A DNA stretch of 64,000 bases, taken from assembly GCA_020746875.1 (NCBI GenBank), contig JAGTJL010000013.1, positions 1,798,001 to 1,862,000 of the forward strand, given 5' to 3'. The notes beneath the pieces were generated by a model, which did not search any database, was not told the origin of the DNA, and saw only the letters and a list, made by a program, of their open reading frames with translations. This DNA is from Rhexocercosporidium sp. MPI-PUGE-AT-0058. Its lineage: Eukaryota; Ascomycota; Leotiomycetes; Helotiales. The translations under genes were made by a program, and so were the position numbers. Numbering within the stretch: the first letter of the stretch is position 1; each line of letters starts with the position of its first letter. Positions 46,861-57,965 of this stretch are shown here, in pieces.

Positions 46861-48485
46861 TTACATCCATCCATTTGGCGTCAGCACACCCACACTCTTA
46901 TTCCTCGCCATAAGGTCCCACTCCCACCTCTTATTCAAACTGGAGCAAGTGAACGGATCAACACAAATACCGTAATCACAGCAATTATTCACAATACAAA
47001 CACCGCTCGCACACCCCGCGCTCGAAGAGCATCTTGTATAGGTCTTGCAGGGGCTATTTGCAAAGTAGGAGACCCCCTTCGCATCGGACGTTGTGCCACA
47101 GGTACAACTTGATCCACAAGATGAGTAGGCTCGGCAAACACCAGGGTTGGGACAGCATACTGTCTGCTTTGGATCTTGGATCTGCTTTGACGTTGAGATG
47201 AAAGTCTTTGGCGCGATGGAGAGAGAGCTTATCAACAGTGATTTGGTGTTCTCAGCGGAAAGTGTGAGGGGGAGCGGTAATTCCTTCAGCCGGGTGTTCT
47301 TGCAGATATCCTCGTTCAGCTGGTCGGGATCGGTTTTTTTTATAAAGCGTTATAATGGTCTGAATTGCCGAGAGCACGCCCGTTCCGATAGAGAAGACTG
47401 TCAAACCAGTGTTGAAGAGTGTCAAGATGATGGCGATAGTGACCAATGCTTCAGCACCAAGAATGGCTCCGGTGGTGATCAAAGCCGCGAGGAAAACACC
47501 TTGAGAATATGCCCTCGTCATTATCGCGGCAAGGAATACCCGCGCTCCAGCCCGAAGGGCAGTCCATCCCGTGGAGGACCCCGCGATACCAGTGGTGAGA
47601 GAGTCTATCCAGCGCCGTGAACAGCTTCGCATTTCATCGACAGACAGGTTTTCTCACCAGGGAATTTGCAGTTGTACGTGAATTAACCACCACTGGACCC
47701 TGGGATCAAGTCGCATGGAGAAGGCCCTACGTCAATGGATGGTGTAAGATCTGTGACTTTCTGTCCGCATTGATCCGTGAGCTGGACTATGGCATTGAGA
47801 AGGCTCTCTTTTGTTCGTTTTGTAAGGTGGCGTTTCTTTGGAGGGAGGGTTTGTGCTTACTAGAGGAAGTTCTCGATCTCAACATCAACTACGACTGAGT
47901 AGGTATTTGTTGTGAAGTGGATTCCAGTGCTATCGGCATACATTGCATTGCCTTCTTCCTCCACAATAGCATATTTCCTGACACATCGCGAATATATCTC
48001 TTGCTAGCTGTGCTGATCACAAGGAGATACACAGTAGTGGTTCCCGTTGCATCTAGATATATTGAATCGATGTAAGGTGGTATGGTTCCAGTTGTGTTGA
48101 TCGGTGAGACCTGGAGCACAGCAGTTGGTGTTGGAAGCTGGTAACAGCTGCTTTGGCTGGCGTAAGACTTCATCGTGGCACTGGCGAGTGTTGAGCTGGA
48201 GCCGGAGGATATCTGGGATAAGCTGGACGATCTAGAAGCGGTTGACAGCCGAGATGATACGCTGCTCAAACGGTTATTCGATGACCGGGATGCGAAGGAC
48301 TTCGTTGTTGACTGGGTTAATAATTGCCTAGACGTGGACGTAGAAGATAATTTTGCGGTGAAACTGGAAGAATTCGTTGTCTGTGACGAAGCCCAAGTGA
48401 TAACACGACTAGATTGCGTTGACAATCGATTCAAGGACGAGGTAGATTTCGCTTCTGGTTGCTCATACTTCTTAACAGCCACCAA
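46861..48485 (-). pseudogene. Broken gene: Ser/Thr-rich ectodomain, TM, Cys-rich C-terminus
   Basis: In minus-strand order: a Ser-rich stretch (TKSFASRSSNNRLSSVSSRL); a domain with VSPINTTGTIPPYIDSIYLD and TTTVYLLVI; after a frame change, YAIVEEEGNAMYADSTGIHF and TYSVVVDVEIENFL; a segment CGQKVTDLTPSIDVGPSPCD; an in-frame stop after PGSSGG; FTYNCKFPGEKTCLSMKCEA. After another frame change comes a hydrophobic region (ILTLFNTGLTVFSIGTGVLS). Then, across an 8-A run near 47337-47344, DPDQLNEDICKNTRLKELPL leads to a Cys-rich tail (VCCPNPGVCRAYSSCGSSCT ... CCDYGICVDPFTCSS) ending at 46861. At least one stop and three frame changes. Secreted or surface protein in origin; function unknown. Confidence 0.5.
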
Positions 48486-49523
48486 ATTTAACTGGGCGTC
48501 TGCCCAAAAAGCTTCTCAGCTCATCGAGCCTTGAATACACTTCATGTGTCAAGTGTAACGACAGACGATTCTGGGCGGCATTGAATCCAAATCATGAGAG
48601 TGGCGTTGTGCCGTGTTACGGAGCAAGGCACTCGCTGAAGCCTCATGAGGCTGCTGCAGGCACACATCGAAGGCTCTCTGAACTAACATCTATTTCTTAT
48701 AATTCTATACAATTAGACTCCTCACTCATTGGGGGCATTAAGTGCAGTACCGAACCATCATTTGGTGCCAAAATGTAGGTTGCATAAAAACGATACATTT
48801 CCAGAACGAAACAGCAGAAGGGGATGATTGTGTAGAATATCATGCAGAACATTGAGGGAAAACAAACAAATGATAGTGCTAAAGCTATAGATGAATACGG
48901 CAGATGGCAGAGATGGGAAATTGAAGGGGCGTTGTGATGCTTGCCGCCTGGGGCATCGCTTGGCTGGGATGGCTTTTCAAATCAGGAGAAATTAGCGACT
49001 CACGAGGCCAGATAATGAGAGAGACTTCTACATAAACAATAAGAAGTAACACTACAGACTCCTAAGTGCCTTGATGGCCACTCCGAGGAGCGAGTACAGG
49101 CCGGAACTGTGGAGGCATTTTGAAGATATCGCGTTGTGGCGCCCGAGATGGGAGCAATCTGCGTTCAAAACAGGTCGCTGAAGCACGGTTGAGCCTAAGG
49201 GAAAAACCTGCAGCTATTGAATTATGTCTAATCCACGAATGTGAGGATACACTCGACCTGAATTGTTATAGAAGAAAGGTAGAAGACAAGTAGATGTGAA
49301 ATGAACCTATTTAAGCAAGGGGCGCTGACCCAGCACATCTAGGTAAGTTGAGCTTAAATGACTCGCCAAGAAGCTTAATTGAACCCCTGAATTACCTTGT
49401 GTTTTATTATTACCCCGCCATCCCCAAGCACCAAGCTTCAACCTTCTGCTTCCTCTTCCTTCAACACCGTTTCCAACATTAACACCACCAGCAATTCTCC
49501 TCGAATATCGCTTGCCAACCAAA
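48486..49523. other. Intergenic, no gene seen
   Basis: About 1 kb between the broken Ser-rich gene and the gelsolin-like gene. The last 130 bp are C/A-rich leader-like sequence before the gelsolin start. A short minus-strand frame at 49307-49534 has no motif. Confidence 0.45.
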
Positions 49524-50711
49524 ATGCCACCCAATCATGGCCTCACTCACCTCAGGGAATACGACATCAAAGACAGCAACGTCGAACTAATTGGCACCGA
49601 AATCGACCACCGGGTTAAATACAATTCTGCACTCACCGAGCCCGCGTGGAACGATGGCTGCGTAGGGCGTCTCGCAGGCCTCTACATATGGCGGATCGAA
49701 GACTTCGAGGTCATTCCCTGGCCGGAACACAAGACGGGTCAGTTCCACGAAGGCGATAGCTATATTGTGCTGCATTCCTACAAGGTGGGGGAGAAAGAGG
49801 GACAGGAGAAGCTGGTCCATGAGATCTTCTTCTGGCTGGGACGAAAAACTTCTCAGGACGAGGCGGGGACAGCAGCATACAAAACGGTCGAACTAGACGA
49901 GTTCTTGAAGGGGACAGCTACACAGCATAGGGAGGTCCAGGCGCAGCCTTCAGACGAATTTATGGCCCTATTCCCCAGACTCAAGATCTTGTCTGGAGGA
50001 GTGGCTTCTGGCTTTACACACGTGGAAGAGGAGGTGCCGCAAGAGATTACAACCCTGCTACGTGTATTCAAACATCCTGCTGGTCGGGCTGATTCTGTAG
50101 TTGTGGTAGAGGTCGAACCTACGTGGAAGAGTCTGGACGATGATGATGTGTTTGTCTTGGATAAAGGGGAGAAGATCTGGGTCTGGCAGGGCAAGAAGTG
50201 TAGTCCTATGGAGAAGGCTAAGGGCGCACAAGTTGTTCATGATATGACATTGGCGAAACATGTCGATATAGAGGTCATCTCGCAGACGGACTCGAGATCT
50301 GGAATCTTTGTCAATATGCTGGGTGGGGAGGGCGTCTCCCAGAGCGAGTTTCGAGCTTCCAGACCAGTATCAGCATCGTCGAAAGGTCCAAGGGAAAGTT
50401 CCAAGAAACTGTTCCGACTCAGTGATGCATCGGGACAACTATCCTTTGACCTTGTCAAGGATGGCCAGCCGCTGGAGAAGAATGACTTCGATGGCAATGA
50501 TGTCTTCCTCTTGGATATAGGAACTACAATCTGGGTATGGCGTGGACTTGGGGCAAGCAGGGGAGAAAAATCGTCATGGCTCAATGTGGCACAATCATAT
50601 ATCCGCCAACTTCAAGAAAGATCTGGGAATTCAGATGCAAATACTACACCACTAGCATCGGTGGTGGAGGGCAATGAAAGCTCGGCGTTCATGAGAGCCA
50701 TCGAGGTATAG
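49524..50711 (+). CDS. Gelsolin/fragmin-like actin-binding protein
   Basis: Single-exon gene of 395 residues with three gelsolin-type repeats, the size of severin/fragmin rather than six-repeat gelsolin. Repeat 1 has GLYIWRIEDFEVIPWPE, GDSYIVLHSYKV and HEIFFWLGRKTSQDE. Repeat 2 has DDVFVLDKGEKIWVWQGKKC and EKAKGAQVVHDM. Repeat 3 has LSFDLVKDGQPLEKNDFDGN, DVFLLDIGTTIWVWRG and GEKSSWLNVAQSYI. These carry the DxxD/GE-type calcium and actin-binding patterns. Such proteins cap or sever actin filaments in a Ca2+-dependent way in the cytosol. The start is the ATG at 49524 in AAAATGCC context. The gene is convergent with the large RRM gene; stop codons are 130 bp apart. No defect seen. Confidence 0.93.
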   Translation: MPPNHGLTHLREYDIKDSNVELIGTEIDHRVKYNSALTEPAWNDGCVGRLAGLYIWRIEDFEVIPWPEHKTGQFHEGDSYIVLHSYKVGEKEGQEKLVHEIFFWLGRKTSQDEAGTAAYKTVELDEFLKGTATQHREVQAQPSDEFMALFPRLKILSGGVASGFTHVEEEVPQEITTLLRVFKHPAGRADSVVVVEVEPTWKSLDDDDVFVLDKGEKIWVWQGKKCSPMEKAKGAQVVHDMTLAKHVDIEVISQTDSRSGIFVNMLGGEGVSQSEFRASRPVSASSKGPRESSKKLFRLSDASGQLSFDLVKDGQPLEKNDFDGNDVFLLDIGTTIWVWRGLGASRGEKSSWLNVAQSYIRQLQERSGNSDANTTPLASVVEGNESSAFMRAIEV

Positions 50712-50841
50712 TTGAGTTCTTGTTCTTGGGCTGGGCCCACAGACCATGCAATTTATATAAATCAATATTCGAACAGCTATCGAAAAACCACTGAACCGTC
50801 TACCACAGCACGTTTTCTCACCCACTTTGCGGCGGATTTGA

Positions 50842-53800
50842 TCAACTCCGCTCAGCCTTTGTGGCATGATCTAATTCTTCGGACATAACCCGGCTGAACC
50901 CATCCTGCGATGTGAAATCACTCAATGCCCTGCCAGCCTCATATCTTGCCGCTACATGCGATGTTTCTAAAGTTCCTATCCGCTGTTGTGTGGCATCGAA
51001 ACCAGTTTGTTTTGATCGCACACCAAGCGGATTCCTTGAGAATCCCAGCTTGATTCCACCGCTAACACTGTTACTAAGAATATGTCCATAAAGCTCGTGG
51101 AGAGCTTTCGTCGCGAAAGAGACATCGTCGAATTCCACATAGCACAATGGTCCGGATTCTTTTGTGCGGAATAGCAAGCGTTTGTAACCACGGCGCTGGG
51201 CAAAAAGAGCCTTCAACTCATCTTCCGATGCGTCCAATGGCAGGTTAGCTACCGTGAGGGTATTGCACGGCGGGAATGTTTGGGGATCTTTATGTGGTGC
51301 AGGTGTGGCAGATGCTGGATCAGAAGAGTTGTTGACGACCTCTGGCGCTTTGCCCTTGTTCGATTTTGTCAACGTATGAGATCCCTGCGTTGCCTCATCA
51401 TCCCCCTGGCCAACACCTTCTCCTTCCGCCTCTCGCTCCGCTACCTTGTCAGCTGCCTGTCTATCTCCCATACCTCTTATCTCGGCTGCAAGATCAGCGA
51501 GACCACCTTGCATCAAGGTTAAATGTTGAACTCGATCTGCCACCTCCCAGAGTCTCGATTCCCAAGCTTTCCTATCAGCATCCGTTAAAGGTGAGTCTCT
51601 ACCCGCCTTTAATGCAGAGTCGTGCGCAACACGGTAGATCTTGCGGGCTCTGATCCGTAACTCGTTGGCGCCTTTCTGCCAGGTGTAAACCTTGTCTGTC
51701 TTCGACTCTGAGCTCTCGTCCACTTCAAGCAAGGGTTTTCTAGCCATTTCTATTTCCTGGTCGAAAGTCATGAACCATAACAACTTGGCTGATTCTAGCT
51801 TGGCCTCCCATGCCGCCCTCTCTTTAGCTTCTTGGGTGGATGTTGTGGGTTGCTGGTCGGTAGCACGGCTGGTGGTTTTTTCAGCCCTTTCATCGAGAAG
51901 TTGCTTCTCAGAGAGGCTCTGCTTTGCTATGGACATCGCCGTGTCTTTTCCTTCTCGGCTCCGACTGATCCTGCCAACCCTCGGCAAACCTTTGGAGGGT
52001 TCTAGGAAACTCGGGTGTGTCTCCTCCTCCACTTCTGCTTCAGCCGCTTCAATTGTATCCTCCCCTTGAGATTTAGCCCTACTGGGATTTTGAGATGCCT
52101 GCCCGCAATCTGCGAAATCCTTGGCCAGTTGCGTCTCCTCCAATTTTAAGCTGTTTACAAAGTTCCGTAGAGCCGTATCTTTCGTTCGACGGTTATCAGC
52201 AATTGAATTCTTTGAAATGAAGCCCCGATTTTCCGGTTGTAAGCGCCATGATAAGACAGCCACTGCCCGTTCCTTGCGCATTTCGAGCCTTCTCTTCCAG
52301 TCTGCCTTCTTCCGGAGAAAAGTAAACACGGATTCTGGGTTCATCAAGTCCATAGGCACGTATCTGGCGGCCGCTGCTCTAATTTCTCTATCAATGTCTC
52401 TCTTCAGTTCCGCGACAACATCCTCTGCGGCGTCAGCATCCGTTTCAGTTGGTTCAATGGTGGCTTCTGAATCGACGGTGCCTTTATTTTGCATCACACT
52501 GGTAGGGAGGCTTAAGTGCTCCGCGTCATTCGACGAATCTCCAAAAATGCCTTCTAGGGAGGCTTCGGAATTTGTCGTTGCGGTCTCTATGGCTGCCGCT
52601 ATTTCCTCCTCCTCGGCCCTCATCTTTGCCCGAAATCGTATCTGGGCAAACCTGAATCGCGAAACAATTATGCTTCTCGTCCTCTCAAGCGTCTCTTCCC
52701 ATATCATTCTATCCGAAGCAACCGCCGCAGACGCAAGCGCCGATTGAGATACGGTATCAAATTCCTCGAGAGCAGCCCATTTGTCAGTAGCAGTTCTTTG
52801 CTGCACTCTGGCCTGATAATCTTTGGTGAAGATTAGGCCCATATCTCTGAGCATGGATTCGCAATCCTTCGCGGCCAATAGTTCTTCTCTTTTGAGTTCG
52901 TCGCGCAAGACATCTTTATACCCTTCGAGACTTGCTGCCCAGACCTCAAGATTCTTGATGTTTTTCTCCGTGTCTCTTTTGGGTTCTGATTGTGGTTGGT
53001 CGACCGTCTCAATTGTATCAACGTCCACCGCCGCTTCCTTCCCATGTCGAACCAGAGGGCTGTGATGCGCCAAAGGTTGATATGGCTGTGTGTCAGCGAT
53101 TGCAAACTGTTTACCAGGGGCGTAAGACTCATTTCCCAGGGCAGCTCTTGATGACTCATTCCCCGATCGCCATTCGCTTGTGGGCTGTGCTAGATTGTAT
53201 TCTTCTATTGCATGTATGGGCGCACCCGGATTCATGATTGCGTACTCGGGTGTATCTACCGTTAACTCTCGAACATATATCTGCTCTGGGATGGGCACCG
53301 TCATCTTTCCTGTAGAATTCCCGTCTTCTGGCGATGGTTGTGATGTTTCTGCTGTTGGGTGTTCAATTGTGCTCTGGATATCCTTCCTCGTGGGATCCAG
53401 GGCCCATTTCGCCCAATCCTCTTTGCTCATCTCTCGACCTTCAATCACACGATCTAGCGTGGTCTGAAGCTCGGGAGAAAGCGTAGATTCCTCTGCCAAA
53501 GCACCCTCTGCAGTTGGGATAGACTCCTTCGCACGTTGGGTAGCAGCGAAATCGACCAGAAGCTGATTTCCGTTGATCAAGTGACCGTTCATATGTTTGA
53601 CAGCTATTTCAGCATCCTCGCGACAAAGGAATTTCACATACGCGAAGTTTCGATTATTGGGTACTCTGACGCCGACGATGTCTCCAAAATTTATGAAAAG
53701 TGCGACGAGGTCGTCTTCTGTTATAGTTGTATCGTAGAAGCCGACGAAGATCGTGGTGTTGTTCTCCATTGTGGTGTCGTTCGAGGGCATGCCGATTGAC

Positions 53801-56800
53801 TTGTACTGCCTGAGCAATTCACCATCCTTCTCGGGTACAGTGGACGAAATAAGAGGCACCGTTCCACTACCCATGAGATATCTGGATGGGTTGTTGCCAT
53901 CCTTTATCGCCACCTCTGGCTGCGGTGAATGACTCTGATCATCCCCGTTCCATCCAGTCTGTTCAAAATTCAATTGGCTTCCGTGATGGAACAATTTCGC
54001 ATCAGCATGGTTCATCGATTTCTCTGCTGCGTAATCGTAATATTTGGGCCTGGAGTCAATTACTTCCGGCAGGAGTCCCTCTTTCAATGAAACAGATGGA
54101 TCTTCAGGTGGCATTGTGGCTGATATCAGAGAATTGAAATCACTAGGAACAGACAATTCTACTTCTAGAGGAAGTAGGTTAGCTTAACTCTACAGGTGGA
54201 TGATTATGCATACTCCCTATATTTGGATGGCGTTTCGCTATGTGTTTATCCAATTGAGACATCCGTTTAGTGCCTTTGAATAGACATCCTTCGACAGGAC
54301 AGTGTTTGAGTGGCTTATGGGCCTCTTGTTCATGGCGAACGGCATCTGCTTTTCTGCCGAAATGGCTCGGACAACCTTCGAAGCTGCAATTAAACCTCCG
54401 AGCTTGAGTGCTCGTTGTATTAACGCCTTTAACAACAACCGGGGGCCCATGAAACGTGCTTTCTGACGTTTCCGCAATTCCTTCATCTTGAATTTCGGAC
54501 TCAACTTGTCCTTGGGTGTCAAATGAATTCGAATTTTTGGACGAATTCGCCACCTGGCGATCCATCTCTGAAAGGAGATGACTGAAGACAGCCTCCAGAC
54601 AACCTTGCTTCCGTTTAAGATATGCCGCCGCAATATTGATGATGTCATGGTCTACTTTTCCTGGCCCTTGAGCATCTCCCTTCCACGAGGGCCGACGAGT
54701 GAAGACCGGTGCTTCTAAGACTGGGTAACCATAAGGGAAGAAAATATCCAGTGTAAGTTGGGCAGCAACACCTTCGCCACCATAGAATCCGCGTAAGACT
54801 GCAGTTATAGATCGTTTTTCTAAGTTGACTTTGATGTCCATGTGTGGTAGTTGGTTCTGAACACGATTAACTTCATCCTGCCAGGAGTCGGCGTTCTCTT
54901 GACTTTCTGCAGCATTAGAATTCCTCGACACGGGTCTCGACACCAATGACTCGTCGTCATCTTCAGAAGCATCGTCACTTGTCTCACCCCACTCGTCCGC
55001 GTTCAAGCTTGTGGCTTCCCCATGTAGGATTTCGCTGTTTTCCACGTTCTCCTCTGCCATTATGTATGCAAAGAGGTTGTCCAAGCAGCCGTGATTGCGA
55101 GATACACACGCTTCTGCTATCTTATATAGGTCATGTTCTATGTCTCTACAAAAGCGGCCGTGATGCAGAGCTGGCCAAGGGGCAAGGTTCGTTGACAACT
55201 TTGGCCTTCCAGACGTTGGATACTCTTTAGGAAATGATATTTCCAGAATGATAGTGTCACCCTCAGCGGAGCCCCAAGGCATTTTCAGGGTAGCGACTAC
55301 CCTCAGGTTGTCTAAGTCGATTTCATCGAATGCGACTTCTGGCCGTTTTCTTCGAGTGCGTATAATCTCTCTATGCAGAATTAAACCTGCAATCGAAATT
55401 CCAGCGATATCATCTGCCTTGGGATGATCATCCGAGGCTGCTGTTCCTGCTTTCTGGTCAGAATCATTGCCGTGCCGTTCAACTACGCCCCAGTCCGGAG
55501 ACTTTACCTTTTTTGAAGACCAGTTTGCCGTTTTCAAAATCAGCCTCCCCCAAAAGGTATCTCAATACACCCTCCAGACAGTCCCTTGGTTGTGCGGCGA
55601 AAGATTCGACTACTTCGTTGACTTTGTGCTCAAGAAACAAAAGACGCCCCGGTATTATATATCCTATTTCATGTTCGACCTTCTCGCTACCCAAGCTAAC
55701 ACTCGGTACCTCAAGAAGTGGAAACTGGTCTGGAAATACGAAAGTGGCGCGAATAGGGGCCATAGTTCCCTCAGCACCCCACGGCCCACTGAGCCGAGCA
55801 TCGACCCGTCTTCCTTTGGAGTCCCAAGAAGGAACGTTGAGGTCAACACCAGGAAACTCCTTTCGTATCCGAACAAGTTCTCCTTGGATCCAATTTGCTA
55901 TATCAGTTATCTCTGCGGAATGCTTGGATACTGTTGTCCCTGTACTGGCGTTAGAGTCATCATCATGTACCTCACCTGGTATCTCTCTTTCCGAATCATC
56001 CTCAACATCGTCCAAATTGTCTCTTGGCAAAGCAAACAGAGCCAGCTGCTCCATGTGTCTGCCTAGATGTCTTCTAAACTGTGTCTTCGTCCCGTATGGC
56101 TCGACATCTTTACCATCATTCAACAAGGCCCTTTTCTCATTCCGGTTCGGATTCATGATTTGGGCTTCCCATTCGTCGCAAATTAAGCAGGCGGAAGCAG
56201 GGAATCGATCCATCGGCTCCTCACTCTGCAAAATCAAAGCATCAAGCTCTGAGCCTGCCATAGCAGGGTAATGCCAGAGCAGATGTGACTTGAAGCTGCT
56301 TTTGCTGGCGAAGAGCTTGCTGCATGTTGCACACGTCCATTCTCGCCGATGAGCCTGAAGTTCATGCGCGAACCATTCGTTACGACTTCGGAACATGCGA
56401 AGGTTGCATTCTTTGAAGGTGCAGACGTAGGGTCTGAGGTCTCGAAAGACGTGTTTTCTTCTTCAGTCAGCTCGTTCTTTTCGCGGACGGGGAACATAAT
56501 CTTTGGCGGCGATCATACTTCCATGCATTCCGACTCTTAACATTCTGCTCAGTCCAACAATATGGACACTGGAAGGGATGCCCAAACTCAAACGGTACCC
56601 CTTCAAATGCCTCAGCAGGCGGAGGAGGTACTGTTAATAGATGGTCCTCAATGTCGCCTGCAACTGTTTGCTGGTACGAGGTCTCCGTCTCAAACGATCC
56701 GACTTCACTTCCATCCTTGGGAGGTGCTGGCAGACCTTCGACATACGTCGTCGCCTTGGTCAAAGCGACTGTCGGCGGGGCTTCTTTTTCTTCCTTATCT

Positions 56801-57683
56801 AACATAATAACCTCTTTGGGCGGTTCATCCCAGTCTTTTGATAGCTTGTCATGATGTTCTTTTCGGTATGTCAAATACTGTCTCCTCCTAGTGATGGATT
56901 TTCCAAGCCGTTGAATCAGCCAGTCACTGCTTCGTTTGGCGGATCCAAATTTCGCGTCGACGTGGCTGACGTCCCAATGGGAATCCAGGCTGTATCGCGC
57001 TGCGGCTTTGACATAGTCATCGCGAGTGGGTGTGTTTCGTATCACAATCGAGATATCCATTAGACTCGAATTCGCTGTCTTGATAGCGGACAGCAGCTCA
57101 TTAAGCTCTGAAGTTTCAAGCTTCTCGTTCACAGATCCAGCATCACTCTCTTCCCAGCTGACCTCCGACCCAAAGTCGGAGCTGAAGCTGGATTCACTCA
57201 TGGCGCCAACTTCCCAAGTCTTGTTGCCTCGTTCGCCGGTCACGATTAGGTGTGCGCTGTTCAAGGATTCCTTTAATGACTCCAGAATCTTCAACACTCT
57301 CGATCTGATTTCTGTTGCTTCTCGAAGTCGAAAATCTAAAGAACTTTTCATATGGCCTTCTTGGAGCGCAGCGATGTTAGTTGCCCAAGCCTTGAATCTT
57401 GGCCAAGCATCCTGAATCCTGATGAGGACATCATCGCGAACAAATCCATTTGCGGTTGCGACTTCTGTAGGAGTTTCTCTCAAGGCAGCGCAGAGTAAAT
57501 CGTATCTTTTGACGCATTCTTTGGCAAGAGATGAAATTGTTGCTGTGCTTGATGAGACAAGGCTGGGGGTCTTAGTCTCCGCGATGAACTTCTGGAGATC
57601 TGATCGAGGTCAGCCAAGTTCAAGGGCAAGCAAGGGCAAGCAAGGCGCGAAATACAACCTTCAAAGCCTACTCCTGTCGTCAT
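50842..57683 (-). CDS. Giant C2H2 / triple RWD-like / double RRM protein
   Basis: Predicted 2204-residue protein in five exons: 57683-57659, 57599-56519, 56460-55508, 55446-54214 and 54164-50842 (6615 nt). Residues 1-340 are a helical region like that of fungal C2H2 proteins linked to NLR-type loci (WPRFKAWATNIAALQEG, LIQRLGKSITRRRQYLTYRK). Zinc fingers lie at about 350-430 (FQCPYCWTEQ, KHVFRDLRPYVC, EWTCATCSKLF) and 460-520. RWD-like segments are near 620 (FPDQFPLLEVP), 765 (FPKEYPTSGRP) and 940 (FPYGYPVLEAP). C2H2 fingers lie at about 1035-1097. RRM1 is at 1233-1305 (TIFVGFYD, NFAYVKF). Long charged coiled coils follow, then a Whi3-like RRM2 at 2063-2149 (NTLTVANLP, GPLCYVEF). Likely binds RNA. 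If the 49-nt last intron (54213-54165) is retained, the protein stops at 54179, and a separate RRM protein could start at 54114. Confidence 0.8.
54165..54213 (-). other. 49-nt intron joining the zinc-finger and RRM halves
   Basis: GTATGC donor, TAAGCTAACC branch region and CTTCCTCTAG acceptor. It lies in phase 1 and joins HPNIG to KVELSVPSD. It contains the TAA (54179-54181) that would otherwise end the first half. Removing it keeps the total exon length a multiple of three. Confidence 0.75.
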
Positions 57684-57965
57684 CTTTGCCGAGAATCGTT
57701 AACTCAGCGCCGGCGCTGCTCTGATACTTCGTGAGCTTATTGACGATGCTGGATTCTCAGCTCAGCCTCAAGATAACAGTCTCGTGCTTGAGGAAGCCTG
57801 CTCAAATAAACCAATCAGCTCGACTCCAGGCACTGCCAACCGCTGTGCTCCCCGCACTAGCAAGGGTGTTTTCAGCTGAGCTTCGAATCCCTGTTACCGT
57901 AATCTCAAGATCTCCTCGTTTTCTCTCCTCACTATAGCCTCGTGCAAAAATCTCGTCGTGTCGTC
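57684..57965. promoter_or_regulatory. Divergent promoter between RWD/RRM gene and DUF7580-like gene
   Basis: 282 bp separate the two start codons. It must carry both promoters and leaders. It contains GCTGAG-type repeats (AGCTCAGCC, CAGCTGAGC) and a TTTTCTCTCCTCAC tract before the plus-strand start. No specific factor site is claimed. Confidence 0.55.

Noticed and set aside
46689..46874. 61-codon hydrophobic minus-strand frame
   Set aside because: Lies just downstream of the Cys-rich pseudogene, too short and without motif.
54112..54156. Separate start for an independent 1.1-kilo-residue RRM protein
   Set aside because: Kept only as an alternative. The upstream 'start' at 54156 is TTG, the first ATG is 54114, and a canonical intron makes the frame continuous with the zinc-finger half.
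55447..55507. Apparent frameshift between two large minus-strand frames near an A6 run
   Set aside because: A 61-nt intron (GTAAAG donor, TTCTGAC branch, AAGCAG acceptor) joins the frames exactly and the total exon length stays a multiple of three.
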